A DNA stretch of 64,000 nt, from contig JADJDT010000002.1 in assembly GCA_016702545.1 (NCBI GenBank), forward strand, positions 455,297 through 519,296. Direction: 5' to 3'. The translations under genes were made by a program, and so were the position numbers. Positions 39,864 through 47,407 of this stretch are shown here, piece by piece; positions within the stretch are counted from its first letter, which is position 1; each line of letters opens with the position of its first letter. Under the pieces are notes generated by a model. It saw nothing but the letters and a program-made list of their open reading frames with translations. It searched no databases and had not been told where the DNA came from. The DNA is from Pseudomonadota bacterium. GTDB lineage: Bacteria > Myxococcota_A > Polyangia > GCA-2747355.

Positions 39864-40825
39864 GGCCGGCCGGGGTCGCGCGCGCGGCGCCGAGCGCGTC
39901 CGCTGCGGTGCTCGAGGCGGAGGGGCTGGTGCGGCGCTTCGGCGCGGTCACGGCCCTCGACCAGCTCTCGCTGAGGGTCGAGGGCGGCGAGCTCTTCGGC
40001 CTGGTGGGGCCCGACGGCGCCGGCAAGACCACCGCGATGCGCATCTTCGCCGGCATGATCGGCCACGATGGCGGGCGCGTCGCCGTGCTCGGCCAGGCCC
40101 CCACCAGCCGCGCCGAGGCGCTGCGGCGCGCGATCGGCTACATGCCGCAGCAATACAGCCTCTACGGCGATCTGACGGTCGAGGAGAACCTGCGATTCTT
40201 TGCGCGCATGTTCTGCCTGCCGGCGGCGCGCTACCGCGAGCGCCGTGAGCGGCTGCTGCAGCTGACGCGGCTCGAGCGCTTCGCCACGCGGCGCGCCGAG
40301 GCGCTCTCGGGGGGGATGTACAAGAAGCTCGCGCTCGCCTGCGCGCTGCTGCCCGAGCCGCGACTGCTCTTGCTCGACGAGCCGACCAACGGCGTCGACC
40401 CCGTCAGCCGGCGCGAGCTGTGGGCGCTGCTCTTCGAGCTGACGGCGCAGGGGATTGCCGTGCTGATCACGACGCCCTACATGGACGAGGCCGTGCGCTG
40501 CCACCGCGTGGCGCTGATCGACCAGGGGCGCGCGCTGCTGCTGGGCCGGCCCGAGGCGCTGCTGGCGGCCTTCGCCGAGCCGGTCTACGAACTCGGCAGC
40601 AACGAGGACCTGGCGCGCCTCGAGCCCTGGGTCGCAGCGCTGACCGGGGTCATCGCGGTGTCGGTGGCCGGCGGTCGTTTGCGCGTGGTCTTGAGCCGAG
40701 CCGAGGATGCCGCGGCCCGGGGCGCCTTCCGCGCGCGGGGCCTGACGGCGCAGCGCGTTGCACCAGACTTCGAGGATCTCTTCTTGGCCCAGACCGCGAC
40801 GCACCTCCGATCCGCCCACGATTGA
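39860..40825 (+). CDS. ABC-2 type exporter ATP-binding protein (YbhF-like)
   Basis: 321 residues from GTG 39860, which overlaps the adaptor stop as GTGA. Walker A is GPDGAGKTTAMR (Asp variant typical of YbhF/DrrA-type proteins), followed by the Q-loop YMPQQYSLYGDL, signature ALSGGMYKK, Walker B LLLLDEPTNGVDP and H-loop-type LITTPYMDEA, where the usual His is Pro/Tyr. The permease genes that normally follow are absent. Within 75 bases begins a family A repeat and then recR on the other strand. The exporter is therefore incomplete here. Confidence 0.9.
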   Translation: MRPAGVARAAPSASAAVLEAEGLVRRFGAVTALDQLSLRVEGGELFGLVGPDGAGKTTAMRIFAGMIGHDGGRVAVLGQAPTSRAEALRRAIGYMPQQYSLYGDLTVEENLRFFARMFCLPAARYRERRERLLQLTRLERFATRRAEALSGGMYKKLALACALLPEPRLLLLDEPTNGVDPVSRRELWALLFELTAQGIAVLITTPYMDEAVRCHRVALIDQGRALLLGRPEALLAAFAEPVYELGSNEDLARLEPWVAALTGVIAVSVAGGRLRVVLSRAEDAAARGAFRARGLTAQRVAPDFEDLFLAQTATHLRSAHD

Positions 40826-40899
40826 TTGCGGCATTGTTCCCAGCAACAGGACCGGGGACGGGTTCGGTCGGCGCGCCGACCGCGCGCGGAAGGCAGGCG

Positions 40900-41136
40900 G
40901 TAACCGTTCACGACCCTCAATGCGCGCAATTGCAGGCGAAGCTCGGATCCCCTGCACGCGAGCGCGACCAAGCGCTCGCGCGGCGCACACCCCGTGTCCC
41001 CGCAGGGGACCGGGGAACGAGCCCGCAGGGCGAGAGCGAAGCGGTAACTTGTTGTGCGCCGGACTTGGGGGTGGGCCCCCGAAAAGTCACACCTTTTCGG
41101 GGCGGGGGGATGGATCATCCCCCCGTGAACGATTAC
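40900..41136. repeat. Family A repeat, copy 2 (237 bp)
   Basis: The ends GTAACCGTTCACG (40900-40912) and CGTGAACGATTAC (41124-41136) are inverted with one mismatch. It is inverted relative to the copy at 28.3 kb. It shares the CGCGAGCGC...GCGCTCGCG hairpin (about 40960-40983) and the gtccccgcaggggaccgggg block. It lies between the 3' ends of the convergent ABC ATPase and recR genes. Confidence 0.75.
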
Positions 41137-41152
41137 GACGGGCGCCGTGCTC

Positions 41153-41764
41153 TCAGGTCAGCTCGCGCCGATCCTCGATCGCGCGGTGCAGCGTCACGCC
41201 ATCGGCGAACTCGATTTCACCGCCGATCGGCACGCCCGAGGCGATCCGCGTGGTCCTGACGCCGAGCGGCCGCAGCAGCCGCCCGAGATAGAGCGCGGTC
41301 GCATCGCCCTCGACGCTGGGGCTAGTGGCGAGGATCACCTCGCGCGGGCGCGGCGAGGCCTCGGCGCCGCCGCCGCAACGCGCCAAGAGTGCCCTGATGC
41401 GCAAGGCATCCGGGCCCACGCCGTCGAGCGGCGAGAGCAGCCCGTGCAGCACATGATAGGTCCCCGAGTAGCTCGCGGTGCGCTCGATCGCCAACACGTC
41501 CTGCGGCGTCGCCACGACCATCACCAGCGTCGCGTCGCGCCGCGGCTCGCGACAGACGCGACAGCGCTGGCCCTCGGTCAGCATGCAGCAGACCTCGCAC
41601 TCGCTCAGGCGCGCCTTGAGCTCGGTGATGGCCGCGGCGAGCTGCTGGGCGTAGGACGCGGGTGCGCGCAAGATGTGAAAGGCCAGCCGCGCCGCGGTGC
41701 GTTCACCGATGCCTGGCAGCTTGGCCAGCTCCTGCACCAAGCGGTTGAGCGGGTCGGCGCTCAC
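41153..41764 (-). CDS. recR: Recombination mediator RecR
   Basis: 203 residues with the full RecR plan. The helix-hairpin-helix is LAKLPGIGERTAARLAFHIL, and the zinc site is CEVCCMLTEGQRCRVC. The Toprim domain has VVATPQDVLAIERT, then YHVLHGLLSPLDGVGPD and ATSPSVEGDATALYL. RecR acts with RecF and RecO to load RecA at gaps. It is the third gene of a dnaX-ybaB-recR run, the usual bacterial order, and is intact. Confidence 0.97.
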   Translation of the reverse strand: MSADPLNRLVQELAKLPGIGERTAARLAFHILRAPASYAQQLAAAITELKARLSECEVCCMLTEGQRCRVCREPRRDATLVMVVATPQDVLAIERTASYSGTYHVLHGLLSPLDGVGPDALRIRALLARCGGGAEASPRPREVILATSPSVEGDATALYLGRLLRPLGVRTTRIASGVPIGGEIEFADGVTLHRAIEDRRELT

Positions 41765-41773
41765 GACGGCTCG

Positions 41774-42106
41774 TCAGCCGAGGCCGGGCAGCCGCAAGGG
41801 CATGCCCCCGGCCACGCGCGTCAGCGCCTGCTGGGCCAGCTCCGCCGCGCGGGCCAGGGCCTGATTGGTGGCCGCCACGAGCAAGTCCTGTAACATCGCC
41901 GCCTCGCTCGCCACCAGCAGCTGCGGATCGATCGACACGCTGAGCAGTTGATTACGCCCGTTGGCGCGCACGACGACGAGCCCGCCGCCGGCCGAGCCCT
42001 CGACCGTCTGCTCGGCCAGCTCCAGTTGCACGCGCTGCACCTCTTGCTGCATGCGCTGCGCGGCCTCGACCAGCTCGCCGAAGCTCGGGCGCTCGGCCTC
42101 GCTCAT
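41774..42106 (-). CDS. ybaB: YbaB/EbfC family nucleoid-associated protein
   Basis: 110 residues (MSEAERPSFGELVEAAQRMQQEV...). The amphipathic N-terminal helix, EGSAGGGLVVVRANGRNQLLSVSID and the C-terminal helix match YbaB/EbfC, a small dimeric DNA-binding protein. A GAAGGAG ribosome site precedes the ATG. It lies between dnaX and recR as in most bacteria. Unusually, a family A repeat separates it from dnaX. Confidence 0.93.
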   Translation of the reverse strand: MSEAERPSFGELVEAAQRMQQEVQRVQLELAEQTVEGSAGGGLVVVRANGRNQLLSVSIDPQLLVASEAAMLQDLLVAATNQALARAAELAQQALTRVAGGMPLRLPGLG

Positions 42107-42121
42107 GGGGCCACTCCTTCC

Positions 42122-42302
42122 GTAATCGTTCCCGGGGGGATGTCCCATCCCCCCGCCCCGGCAAGAGCGCGGTCTTGCCGGGGCCCCACCCCCAATGTCG
42201 GCGCGCAACAAGTAGCGCGCCGCGCGAGCGCTTGGTCGCGCTCGCGTACGGTGTTTGCGGCGTCCCTCGTGCTCCTACGAGTGCAGGGTCGTGGACGTTC
42301 AC
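42122..42302. repeat. Family A repeat, copy 3 (181 bp), between dnaX and ybaB
   Basis: It begins GTAATCGTTCCCG (42122) and ends CGTGGACGTTCAC (42302); the ends are more diverged than in other copies. The interior is nearly identical to the 28.3-kb copy from gatgtcccatccccc to gcggtcttgccgggg, but lacks the gtccccgcaggggacc block, so it is an internally deleted form. Its right end contains the dnaX TGA stop (42299-42301). Confidence 0.72.
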
Positions 42303-44254
42303 CCATCTCCCACCGTTTCTCCGACGGTGGTCACGCTCTTGACCACACCGCCGAAGCGCGCCACGAGCGCCCGCGTGGTCGGGTGCTCGATCGCCTCCTC
42401 CGTCAGCCTGCGCGTCCGCTCGCGATCCTCATGCTCCTGCAGCTCGAGCACCGATTGCCGCACCAGCTCGGGCGACGCCTGCTCGTCGGGGCGCAGGGCG
42501 CGCACCACGAGCTCGAGCTCGTGACCGAGCTTGGCGGCGCACAGACCGGCGAAGGCGCGGCGCCGCTCGCGATCCTCGGCCCGCTGTAGCTCGAAGGAGC
42601 CGGCGGCGTAGCCCAGTTCGATTCGTCGGTCTTGCCACGCGAGCAGCCGCCCGCAAGAGAAGACCCCAACCGACGGTCCGGCGAGTTGCTGCAACAGGCT
42701 ACGCCAGCGCTCGAGCGGCGGCGCTGCCAACCATGCGGGCACCGCGCCGGGCGAGTCCGGCGCGTCGTTCGGCTCGGGGCTCGCCAGCGCCGCGTCGCCC
42801 GCGGGGCCGGTCGTGACCTCGCTCGTGGCAGCAGCGCTCGTCGCGGCAGCGCTCGTCGCGGCAGCGCTCGTCGCAGCAGCGCTCGTCGCAGCAGCGCTCG
42901 TCGCAGCAGCGCCCGTGACGGCAGCACTCGTCGCGGCAGGGGCGCGCGGGGCGATCTGGGTCGACGCCGCCGACGCCACACGCGCACCGCTGCCTCCGCC
43001 GCGGCCACTCGCCGCGCTCTGTCCGTCATCCGCGGCGGGCGCCGGCCCCGGCGCGGCCGGGGCACCGAGCCGCCGCTCCATCGCCTCCAAGCGCTCGACC
43101 AGCTCGCCGAGCGGCAGCATCGGCACGACCTCGGCCATCTCGATCAGCGCCATCTCGAGCTGCAACCGAGGGAAGGGCGAGCGCGAGATCTGCTCGGCGG
43201 CGCGTACGCTGCGTTCGAAGAGCTGCTGCAGCAGCGCTGGCGCCGCACCGGCGCTCTGCTCGCGCAGCTCGGCCAGCTCTGCCTCGGTGGCCTCGACCAG
43301 CGCGCCGGGATCGGGGCAAGTTCGCACGACCACCAGGTCGCGCAGGTGCGCAACGAGGTCCTGCGCCACCTGCGCCAGGTCATGCCCGTCGGCGAAAAGG
43401 CGATCGACGACGGCCAAGGCGGCGGCGGCGTCGCGGGCCAGCAGCGCCGCAGAGAGGGCGAAGAGCACGCGGCGATCGGCGACGCCGAGTACCTCGGCCA
43501 CCAGCGCGACGTCGATGCGCTCGCGCCCCGCCGCAAAGGCGATCACCTGATCGAGCAGGCTGAGCGCATCGCGCACCCCGCCCTCGGCCGCGCGCGCGAT
43601 CAGGGCCAGAGCTCCCGGCTCGGCCGCCAGTCGCTCCTCCGCCAGCAGGCGCTGCAGGTGGTCGACGAGCAGCGCCGTCGGCACGCGCTTGAAGTCGAAA
43701 CGCTGGCAACGCGAAAGAATCGTCGCGGGGATCTTATGCGGCTCCGTCGTGGCAAAGACGAAGACGACGTGCGGGGGGGGCTCCTCCAGCGTCTTGAGCA
43801 GCGCATTGAAGGCGCTGGTCGAGAGCATGTGGACCTCGTCGATGATGTAGATCTTGTAGCGCGCGTGAGCCGGCAGATAGCGCACCGCCTCGCGCAGCTC
43901 ACGCACATCATCGACGCCGGTGTGGCTCGCGCCGTCGATCTCGATCACATCGACGGCGAAGCGCGCGTCCTGCTCGGGGTCGGCGCTGACCGGCGGGTCG
44001 GGGGTCGGTCCCCCGGGCTGGTTCAGGGCGCGCGCGAGAATGCGCGCGACGGTCGTCTTCCCGACCCCGCGCGAGCCGGTGAACAGGTAGGCATGATGCA
44101 CCCGACCCACGCGAATCGCGTTCTGCAAGGTTCGCGTGACGTGCTGCTGCCCGATCACTTGCTCGAAGCGTGTCGGCCGATAGCGACGGGCCAACACGAC
44201 ATAGGCCGCGGCCGGCGACGGCGCGAGCGCTTCAGCTGACGGGTTCTCGGCCAT
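42299..44254 (-). CDS. dnaX: DNA polymerase III tau/gamma subunit, zinc cysteines absent
   Basis: 651 residues from MAENPSAEALAPS (44254). The clamp-loader AAA+ domain is clear: FEQVIGQQHVTRTLQNAI, Walker A GSRGVGKTTVARIL, Walker B KIYIIDEVHMLS, and sensor ATTEPHKIPATILSRCQRFDF. The segment after ALN that normally holds four zinc-binding Cys reads QPGGPTPDPPVSADPEQDAR and has none. A low-complexity Ala/Thr/Ser linker and a tau-like C-terminal domain follow. The protein is otherwise full length, with no sign of the usual gamma-producing frameshift heptamer that I could identify. Confidence 0.95.
   Translation of the reverse strand: MAENPSAEALAPSPAAAYVVLARRYRPTRFEQVIGQQHVTRTLQNAIRVGRVHHAYLFTGSRGVGKTTVARILARALNQPGGPTPDPPVSADPEQDARFAVDVIEIDGASHTGVDDVRELREAVRYLPAHARYKIYIIDEVHMLSTSAFNALLKTLEEPPPHVVFVFATTEPHKIPATILSRCQRFDFKRVPTALLVDHLQRLLAEERLAAEPGALALIARAAEGGVRDALSLLDQVIAFAAGRERIDVALVAEVLGVADRRVLFALSAALLARDAAAALAVVDRLFADGHDLAQVAQDLVAHLRDLVVVRTCPDPGALVEATEAELAELREQSAGAAPALLQQLFERSVRAAEQISRSPFPRLQLEMALIEMAEVVPMLPLGELVERLEAMERRLGAPAAPGPAPAADDGQSAASGRGGGSGARVASAASTQIAPRAPAATSAAVTGAAATSAAATSAAATSAAATSAAATSAAATSEVTTGPAGDAALASPEPNDAPDSPGAVPAWLAAPPLERWRSLLQQLAGPSVGVFSCGRLLAWQDRRIELGYAAGSFELQRAEDRERRRAFAGLCAAKLGHELELVVRALRPDEQASPELVRQSVLELQEHEDRERTRRLTEEAIEHPTTRALVARFGGVVKSVTTVGETVGDG
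42821..42935. repeat. 15-bp tandem repeat within dnaX
   Basis: The unit GCAGCGCTCGTCGCG, with small variations, is repeated about six times in frame. On the minus strand it encodes ATSAA-type pentapeptides in the flexible linker of the tau subunit. It probably arose by slippage and may vary in copy number between strains. Confidence 0.75.
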
Positions 44255-44388
44255 CGGGGTCGACTTGTCGTGCGCTACCCTGGAGCGCGCTTGGCGGGCC
44301 AGGCAACGCGGCGCCGAGCCGACGCGCACCGCAGCGGAAGCAGTGCCGACGGCGGTGAAGAAGGGCGCGGCTCCGCACCGCGATGAAG

Positions 44389-44481
44389 AAAAAAGCGGCT
44401 CCGGGTACCCGGGCGACCCACTACCGTTGCTCCCTTCCGGGCCTGGCGGGGTTCACGAGTCTTCCGTCACCCGGAGCCACA
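44389..44481 (-). ncRNA. ffs: Bacterial small SRP RNA (4.5S RNA)
   Basis: On the minus strand the conserved domain IV core reads CAGGCCCGGAAGGGAGCAAC (revcomp of about 44426-44445), the binding site of Ffh. A 10-bp closing stem pairs GGCTCCGGGT (44397-44406 on plus) with ACCCGGAGCC (44469-44478). Six T residues on the minus strand follow directly (plus A-run 44389-44394), so the closing stem doubles as an intrinsic terminator. The location just upstream of dnaX is common in bacteria. The 5' end is estimated to about 5 bases. Confidence 0.9.
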
Positions 44482-44839
44482 AGACACTCACGAGTCACAC
44501 CAGCAGGCGAGTCACACCCGCAGGTCAGGGCCTCTCCTAGCACAGAATCGCGCGCGGCGCGACGACGACGCAGAGGGCTGTCGCCGCTGTCCCGGGCATC
44601 GTCCCTGACCTACGGCCGCCGAAGTGAACGGACGCTCGAACACTGCACCGAACGCTGCACCGAACGCTGCGCCAATCCACGGGCGTCTAACCCCACCGCT
44701 CACCTGAGTCGATCCATCCCGTCATGCTGCGTCGCTCGCTCCGGTGCGTGCTCACAGCGCTTCAGGGCTGCTCCGCGCGCTCCTCACTCGCTCCTTGCCT
44801 GACGGGCGCCTCAACTCAGGTGAGCGGTGGGTATAGTGC
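44482..44839. other. Gene-free stretch between SRP RNA and tRNA-Ser
   Basis: No coding sequence is supported. It has three near-copies of CTGCACCGAACG (about 44644-44672) and CGAGTCACAC repeats just above the SRP RNA. The SRP RNA promoter must be near 44490-44540 on the minus strand, but no confident boxes were found. Confidence 0.35.
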
Positions 44840-44927
44840 TGGCGGAGAGGAAGGGATTCGAACCCTTGGTACCTTGCGGTACACACGATTTCCAGTCGTG
44901 CACCTTCGACCACTCGGCCATCTCTCC
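44840..44927 (-). tRNA. tRNA-Ser (anticodon GGA)
   Basis: An 88-nt class II tRNA including an encoded CCA end. Acceptor GGAGAGA pairs with CCTCTCC (one mismatch at the inner end). The anticodon loop CTGGAAA sits on a CACGA/TCGTG stem. There is a long variable arm (GTACCGCAAGGTAC), and the T-arm contains GGTTCGAATCC. The anticodon GGA reads UCC/UCU serine codons. Confidence 0.95.
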
Positions 44928-44978
44928 AGCAACCTTGCACCGGTCGGCCACCACCTGCGCGGTTGGCCTTGCTCTTCG

Positions 44979-45064
44979 CGGAGAGAGAGGGATTCGAACC
45001 CCCGGTACGGAAACCGTACACCTGATTTCGAGTCAGGCGCCTTCGACCTCTCGGCCATCTCTCC
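44979..45064 (-). tRNA. tRNA-Ser (anticodon CGA)
   Basis: An 86-nt class II tRNA 51 bases upstream of the other tRNA-Ser in transcription order. Acceptor GGAGAGA pairs perfectly with TCTCTCC. The anticodon loop CTCGAAA sits on a CCTGA/TCAGG stem. It has a long variable arm (GTACGGTTTCCGTAC) and GGTTCGAATCC in the T-arm. The CCA end is not encoded, unlike its neighbour. Anticodon CGA reads UCG, a codon expected to be frequent at this GC content. Confidence 0.95.
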
Positions 45065-45196
45065 CGGGCCGCCCGGCCCTTCGGCCGCGCGAAGCCGTGG
45101 GAGCATAGTGGCTGCCCCCACCGGCGTCAACGCCACCGTAGCGCCCGTGGCAACACAGTGCCGGATCGTGGTGCGCGCGCAGCGAGGGCGAGGCGC

Positions 45197-45934
45197 TCAA
45201 AGGCTCTGAATCGCCTGGGCGCGGGTGCGCCAGGTCGGGCCCCCGAGCTTCCCGCGCAGGGAGTCCACCGCGCTAGGTTGCAGGCCAGCCGTCTCGGGGT
45301 TGATGAAGAGCACCGAGAGGGGTCCGAGGCCGGCACCCTCGCCGGCGACGAGCGGCGACGCCGCCTTCGACGCGGCGACTCGACGGATGCCGCGGCCACC
45401 GAGCGCGGCCACCCCACGCTCGAGCGGTCGGCGAAGCTGCTGCAGCAGGCAGCTCCCAGCGTCGCAGGCCGGCAGCAAGCCTGCCTCCTGTGCCATGGCC
45501 AAGACCAGCTCGGGGTCGTCGGTCGGGAGCAGCGGCTGCGGCGGAACTCCCTGCAGCGGCGCATCGTCGCCGCGCTGAGCCGCGGGCTCGCTGCTCTGCT
45601 CCTCCACAGGGCGCAGCGAGGGCAACAGGTGCCGCGAAGCAACCCGCTCGCCCGCAGCCGGCGCGGGCGCGGCGACGACAGCCCCGTGCGCTCGCCCGGG
45701 CGTCAGGTGCGGTCGCACCGGACGGCGCCCGCGCAGCCCCCGCGCGAGCAGCGCACGCCAGGGCGCCCGGCGCGCGTAGTCGAGTGAAGCGGGCAGCGAA
45801 GACAGGTGTCGCTCCGACGACGGCGCGAAAGACAAGCACAGCGACGCCGAGCGCAGACCGACCGCAGTGAGCATCAGGATGCCAAGCGACAAGACCATGG
45901 ATCGAGTGAGCGTGCAGATGGTGCCGTAGGCCAT
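45197..45934 (-). CDS. Unrecognised exported protein
   Basis: 245 residues from ATG 45934. The N-terminus (LTRSMVLSLGILMLTAVGL) is a signal peptide or single TM anchor. The middle is Pro/Arg-rich. The C-terminal about 100 residues (DDPELVLAMAQEAGLLPACDAG, VLFINPETAGLQPSAVDSLRGKLG) look folded, with one Cys pair. No family is recognised. A longer reading to 46318 exists but adds only non-coding-like residues. Confidence 0.55.
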   Translation of the reverse strand: MAYGTICTLTRSMVLSLGILMLTAVGLRSASLCLSFAPSSERHLSSLPASLDYARRAPWRALLARGLRGRRPVRPHLTPGRAHGAVVAAPAPAAGERVASRHLLPSLRPVEEQSSEPAAQRGDDAPLQGVPPQPLLPTDDPELVLAMAQEAGLLPACDAGSCLLQQLRRPLERGVAALGGRGIRRVAASKAASPLVAGEGAGLGPLSVLFINPETAGLQPSAVDSLRGKLGGPTWRTRAQAIQSL

Positions 45935-46098
45935 GCCGAAACCCTCGCTTCGGCGTCCGTAAAGCAAGCATCGGGCCAGCTCATCAAGGGTACAAGGATT
46001 TGATTCAAGGCACTTAGCGCCATGGTGGCGGATCGGACAAGTCGAGCCGCCGCCTTGGGCAGTTGCGCCTTCCAGGGGGCGCCGCGGAGGGCGAGGGC

Positions 46099-46563
46099 CT
46101 ACGAGCCCTTCCGCGCGCGCAGGGCGGCGAAGAAATCGGAGAGTCGCTGGGCGCAGGTCTGCGCGAGCACCCCGGCGACCACCTCGACCCGGTGATTCAG
46201 CCGTGAGTCGGAGCAGAGCGCGTAGAGCGTCTGCACTGCACCGGCCTTCGGGTCGGCGCAGCCAAAGACGAGGCGATCGACACGGGCGTTGACCAGCGCC
46301 CCCGCGCACATCGGACAAGGCTCGAGGGTGACGTAGAGGCAGGTGCCGACCAGGCGCCAGTCGCCAAGCCGGCGTGCGGCCTCGCGCAACACCAGGATCT
46401 CGGCGTGCGCGGTGGGGTCGCGGTCGGTCTGGCGGCGGTTGTGCGCCGTCGCCAACACCACGCCCTGGGCGTCGACCAAGAGCGCACCGACCGGCACTTC
46501 GCCCAGCTGGGCCGCCCGCTCGGCCGCGTCGAGGGCGAGCTTCATAAGCTCGTCATCATTCAC
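46099..46563 (-). CDS. tadA: tRNA-specific adenosine deaminase TadA
   Basis: 154 residues. The zinc site is HAEILVLREAARR and LEPCPMCAGALVNARVDRLVFG, with the catalytic Glu in the HAE motif. It converts A34 of tRNA-Arg(ACG) to inosine. The C-terminus (DFFAALRARKGS) matches the family. Intact and monocistronic as far as can be seen. Confidence 0.95.
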   Translation of the reverse strand: MNDDELMKLALDAAERAAQLGEVPVGALLVDAQGVVLATAHNRRQTDRDPTAHAEILVLREAARRLGDWRLVGTCLYVTLEPCPMCAGALVNARVDRLVFGCADPKAGAVQTLYALCSDSRLNHRVEVVAGVLAQTCAQRLSDFFAALRARKGS

Positions 46564-47302
46564 TATTTTCTTCCACTCTGAACGCTTCGGTTCGTTGCCC
46601 GAGAGTGGACCGAGGTGGCATCAAAAGCACCTGAGGCCCCGCGGCCCCGCGCGCCCGGGGGTTGAAGACCCCGCCCTCTACAGGGCCTAGGCGCTGGATC
46701 CAAAGCCCTTTGCTTTCGGGATCATGAGGGCTCCGAGGGCAGCCCGGCGGGCCTTCGGATCCCGGTCGGTCTCCGGCTACCCTTCCCAAAATGAGAGAGC
46801 AGACCCCAACAGGCGGGCTGCGTCGAGGGCCTCGGCGGCGTTGCGCTCGCCGCCGCGCCCAATCCGTGCACCCCTCCCCGCCGCCCCAGCCCTGGCTCGA
46901 TCGACCTCGTCTCCGGAACCGAACGAGCACAAACAACCAATCGATTACAAGTACATGAATGCGTAGCGCGCCACCGGTGCGGGGCGAGGCCGTGGCCTGC
47001 GCGCCCCCTCCTGCGGCGCCCGCCGGGATCGAAGACAGGGCCCTGTAGCGGGCCATCCTTAGATGGCACGCCATGTGCTTTATGGGAGTACACCGAGGCG
47101 CTGCTGTGAAATTGACACACACTCTCTCAGCCCTTGCCTCCTGTCCGAAGGCTTCATCGATGGAGTTGCCCCTGGACCCCTCGATACAAATTGCGGGGTG
47201 CGCATCAAGTCCCACCCAAGCTGTGACCCGGCCCAGCGCACCGGTGTACGGGTTCTCTCCAAGTTAGTCCCCGACCGATCCCATCCCAACTCTGCCACCA
47301 CC
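46564..47302. other. Long gene-free region preceding an orphan terminator
   Basis: No open reading frame here has convincing codon bias or family similarity. Two diverged segments resemble each other: about 46635-46695 and 46990-47050, each with a tacagggcc/ctacagggcc core followed by gaagac/ttgaag. An AT-rich patch is at 46925-46965. The region 47040-47300 shows plausible short stems and ends in an intrinsic terminator on the plus strand, so a plus-strand non-coding RNA is possible. I could not match it to tmRNA, RNase P RNA or 6S RNA. Confidence 0.35.
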
Positions 47303-47336
47303 GGGGCCTCGCACTGCGAGGCCCCGCGTCGTTTTT
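47303..47336 (+). terminator. Strong plus-strand intrinsic terminator with no upstream gene
   Basis: A perfect 10-bp stem GGGGCCTCGC (47303-47312) / GCGAGGCCCC (47316-47325) with a 3-base loop is followed by TTTTT (47332-47336). On the minus strand no T-run follows, so it would act on plus-strand transcription. The nearest genes on both sides are on the minus strand. Confidence 0.7.
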
Positions 47337-47407
47337 AGGCCACACCGCGCGCTTGGCCGACGCCTTCGCGCGTAGGCGGAAGCCCCTGCCCCCCGAGGCG
47401 CCCTTGC

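Noticed and set aside
46556..47215. Possible protein of 219 codons on the minus strand upstream of tadA
   Set aside because: Codon bias is poor, it lacks similarity, and it overlaps apparently non-coding repeated segments.
47040..47336. tmRNA, RNase P RNA or 6S RNA
   Set aside because: No alanine-tRNA-like ends with tag sequence, no GAGGAAAGUC core, and no convincing long central-bubble hairpin.
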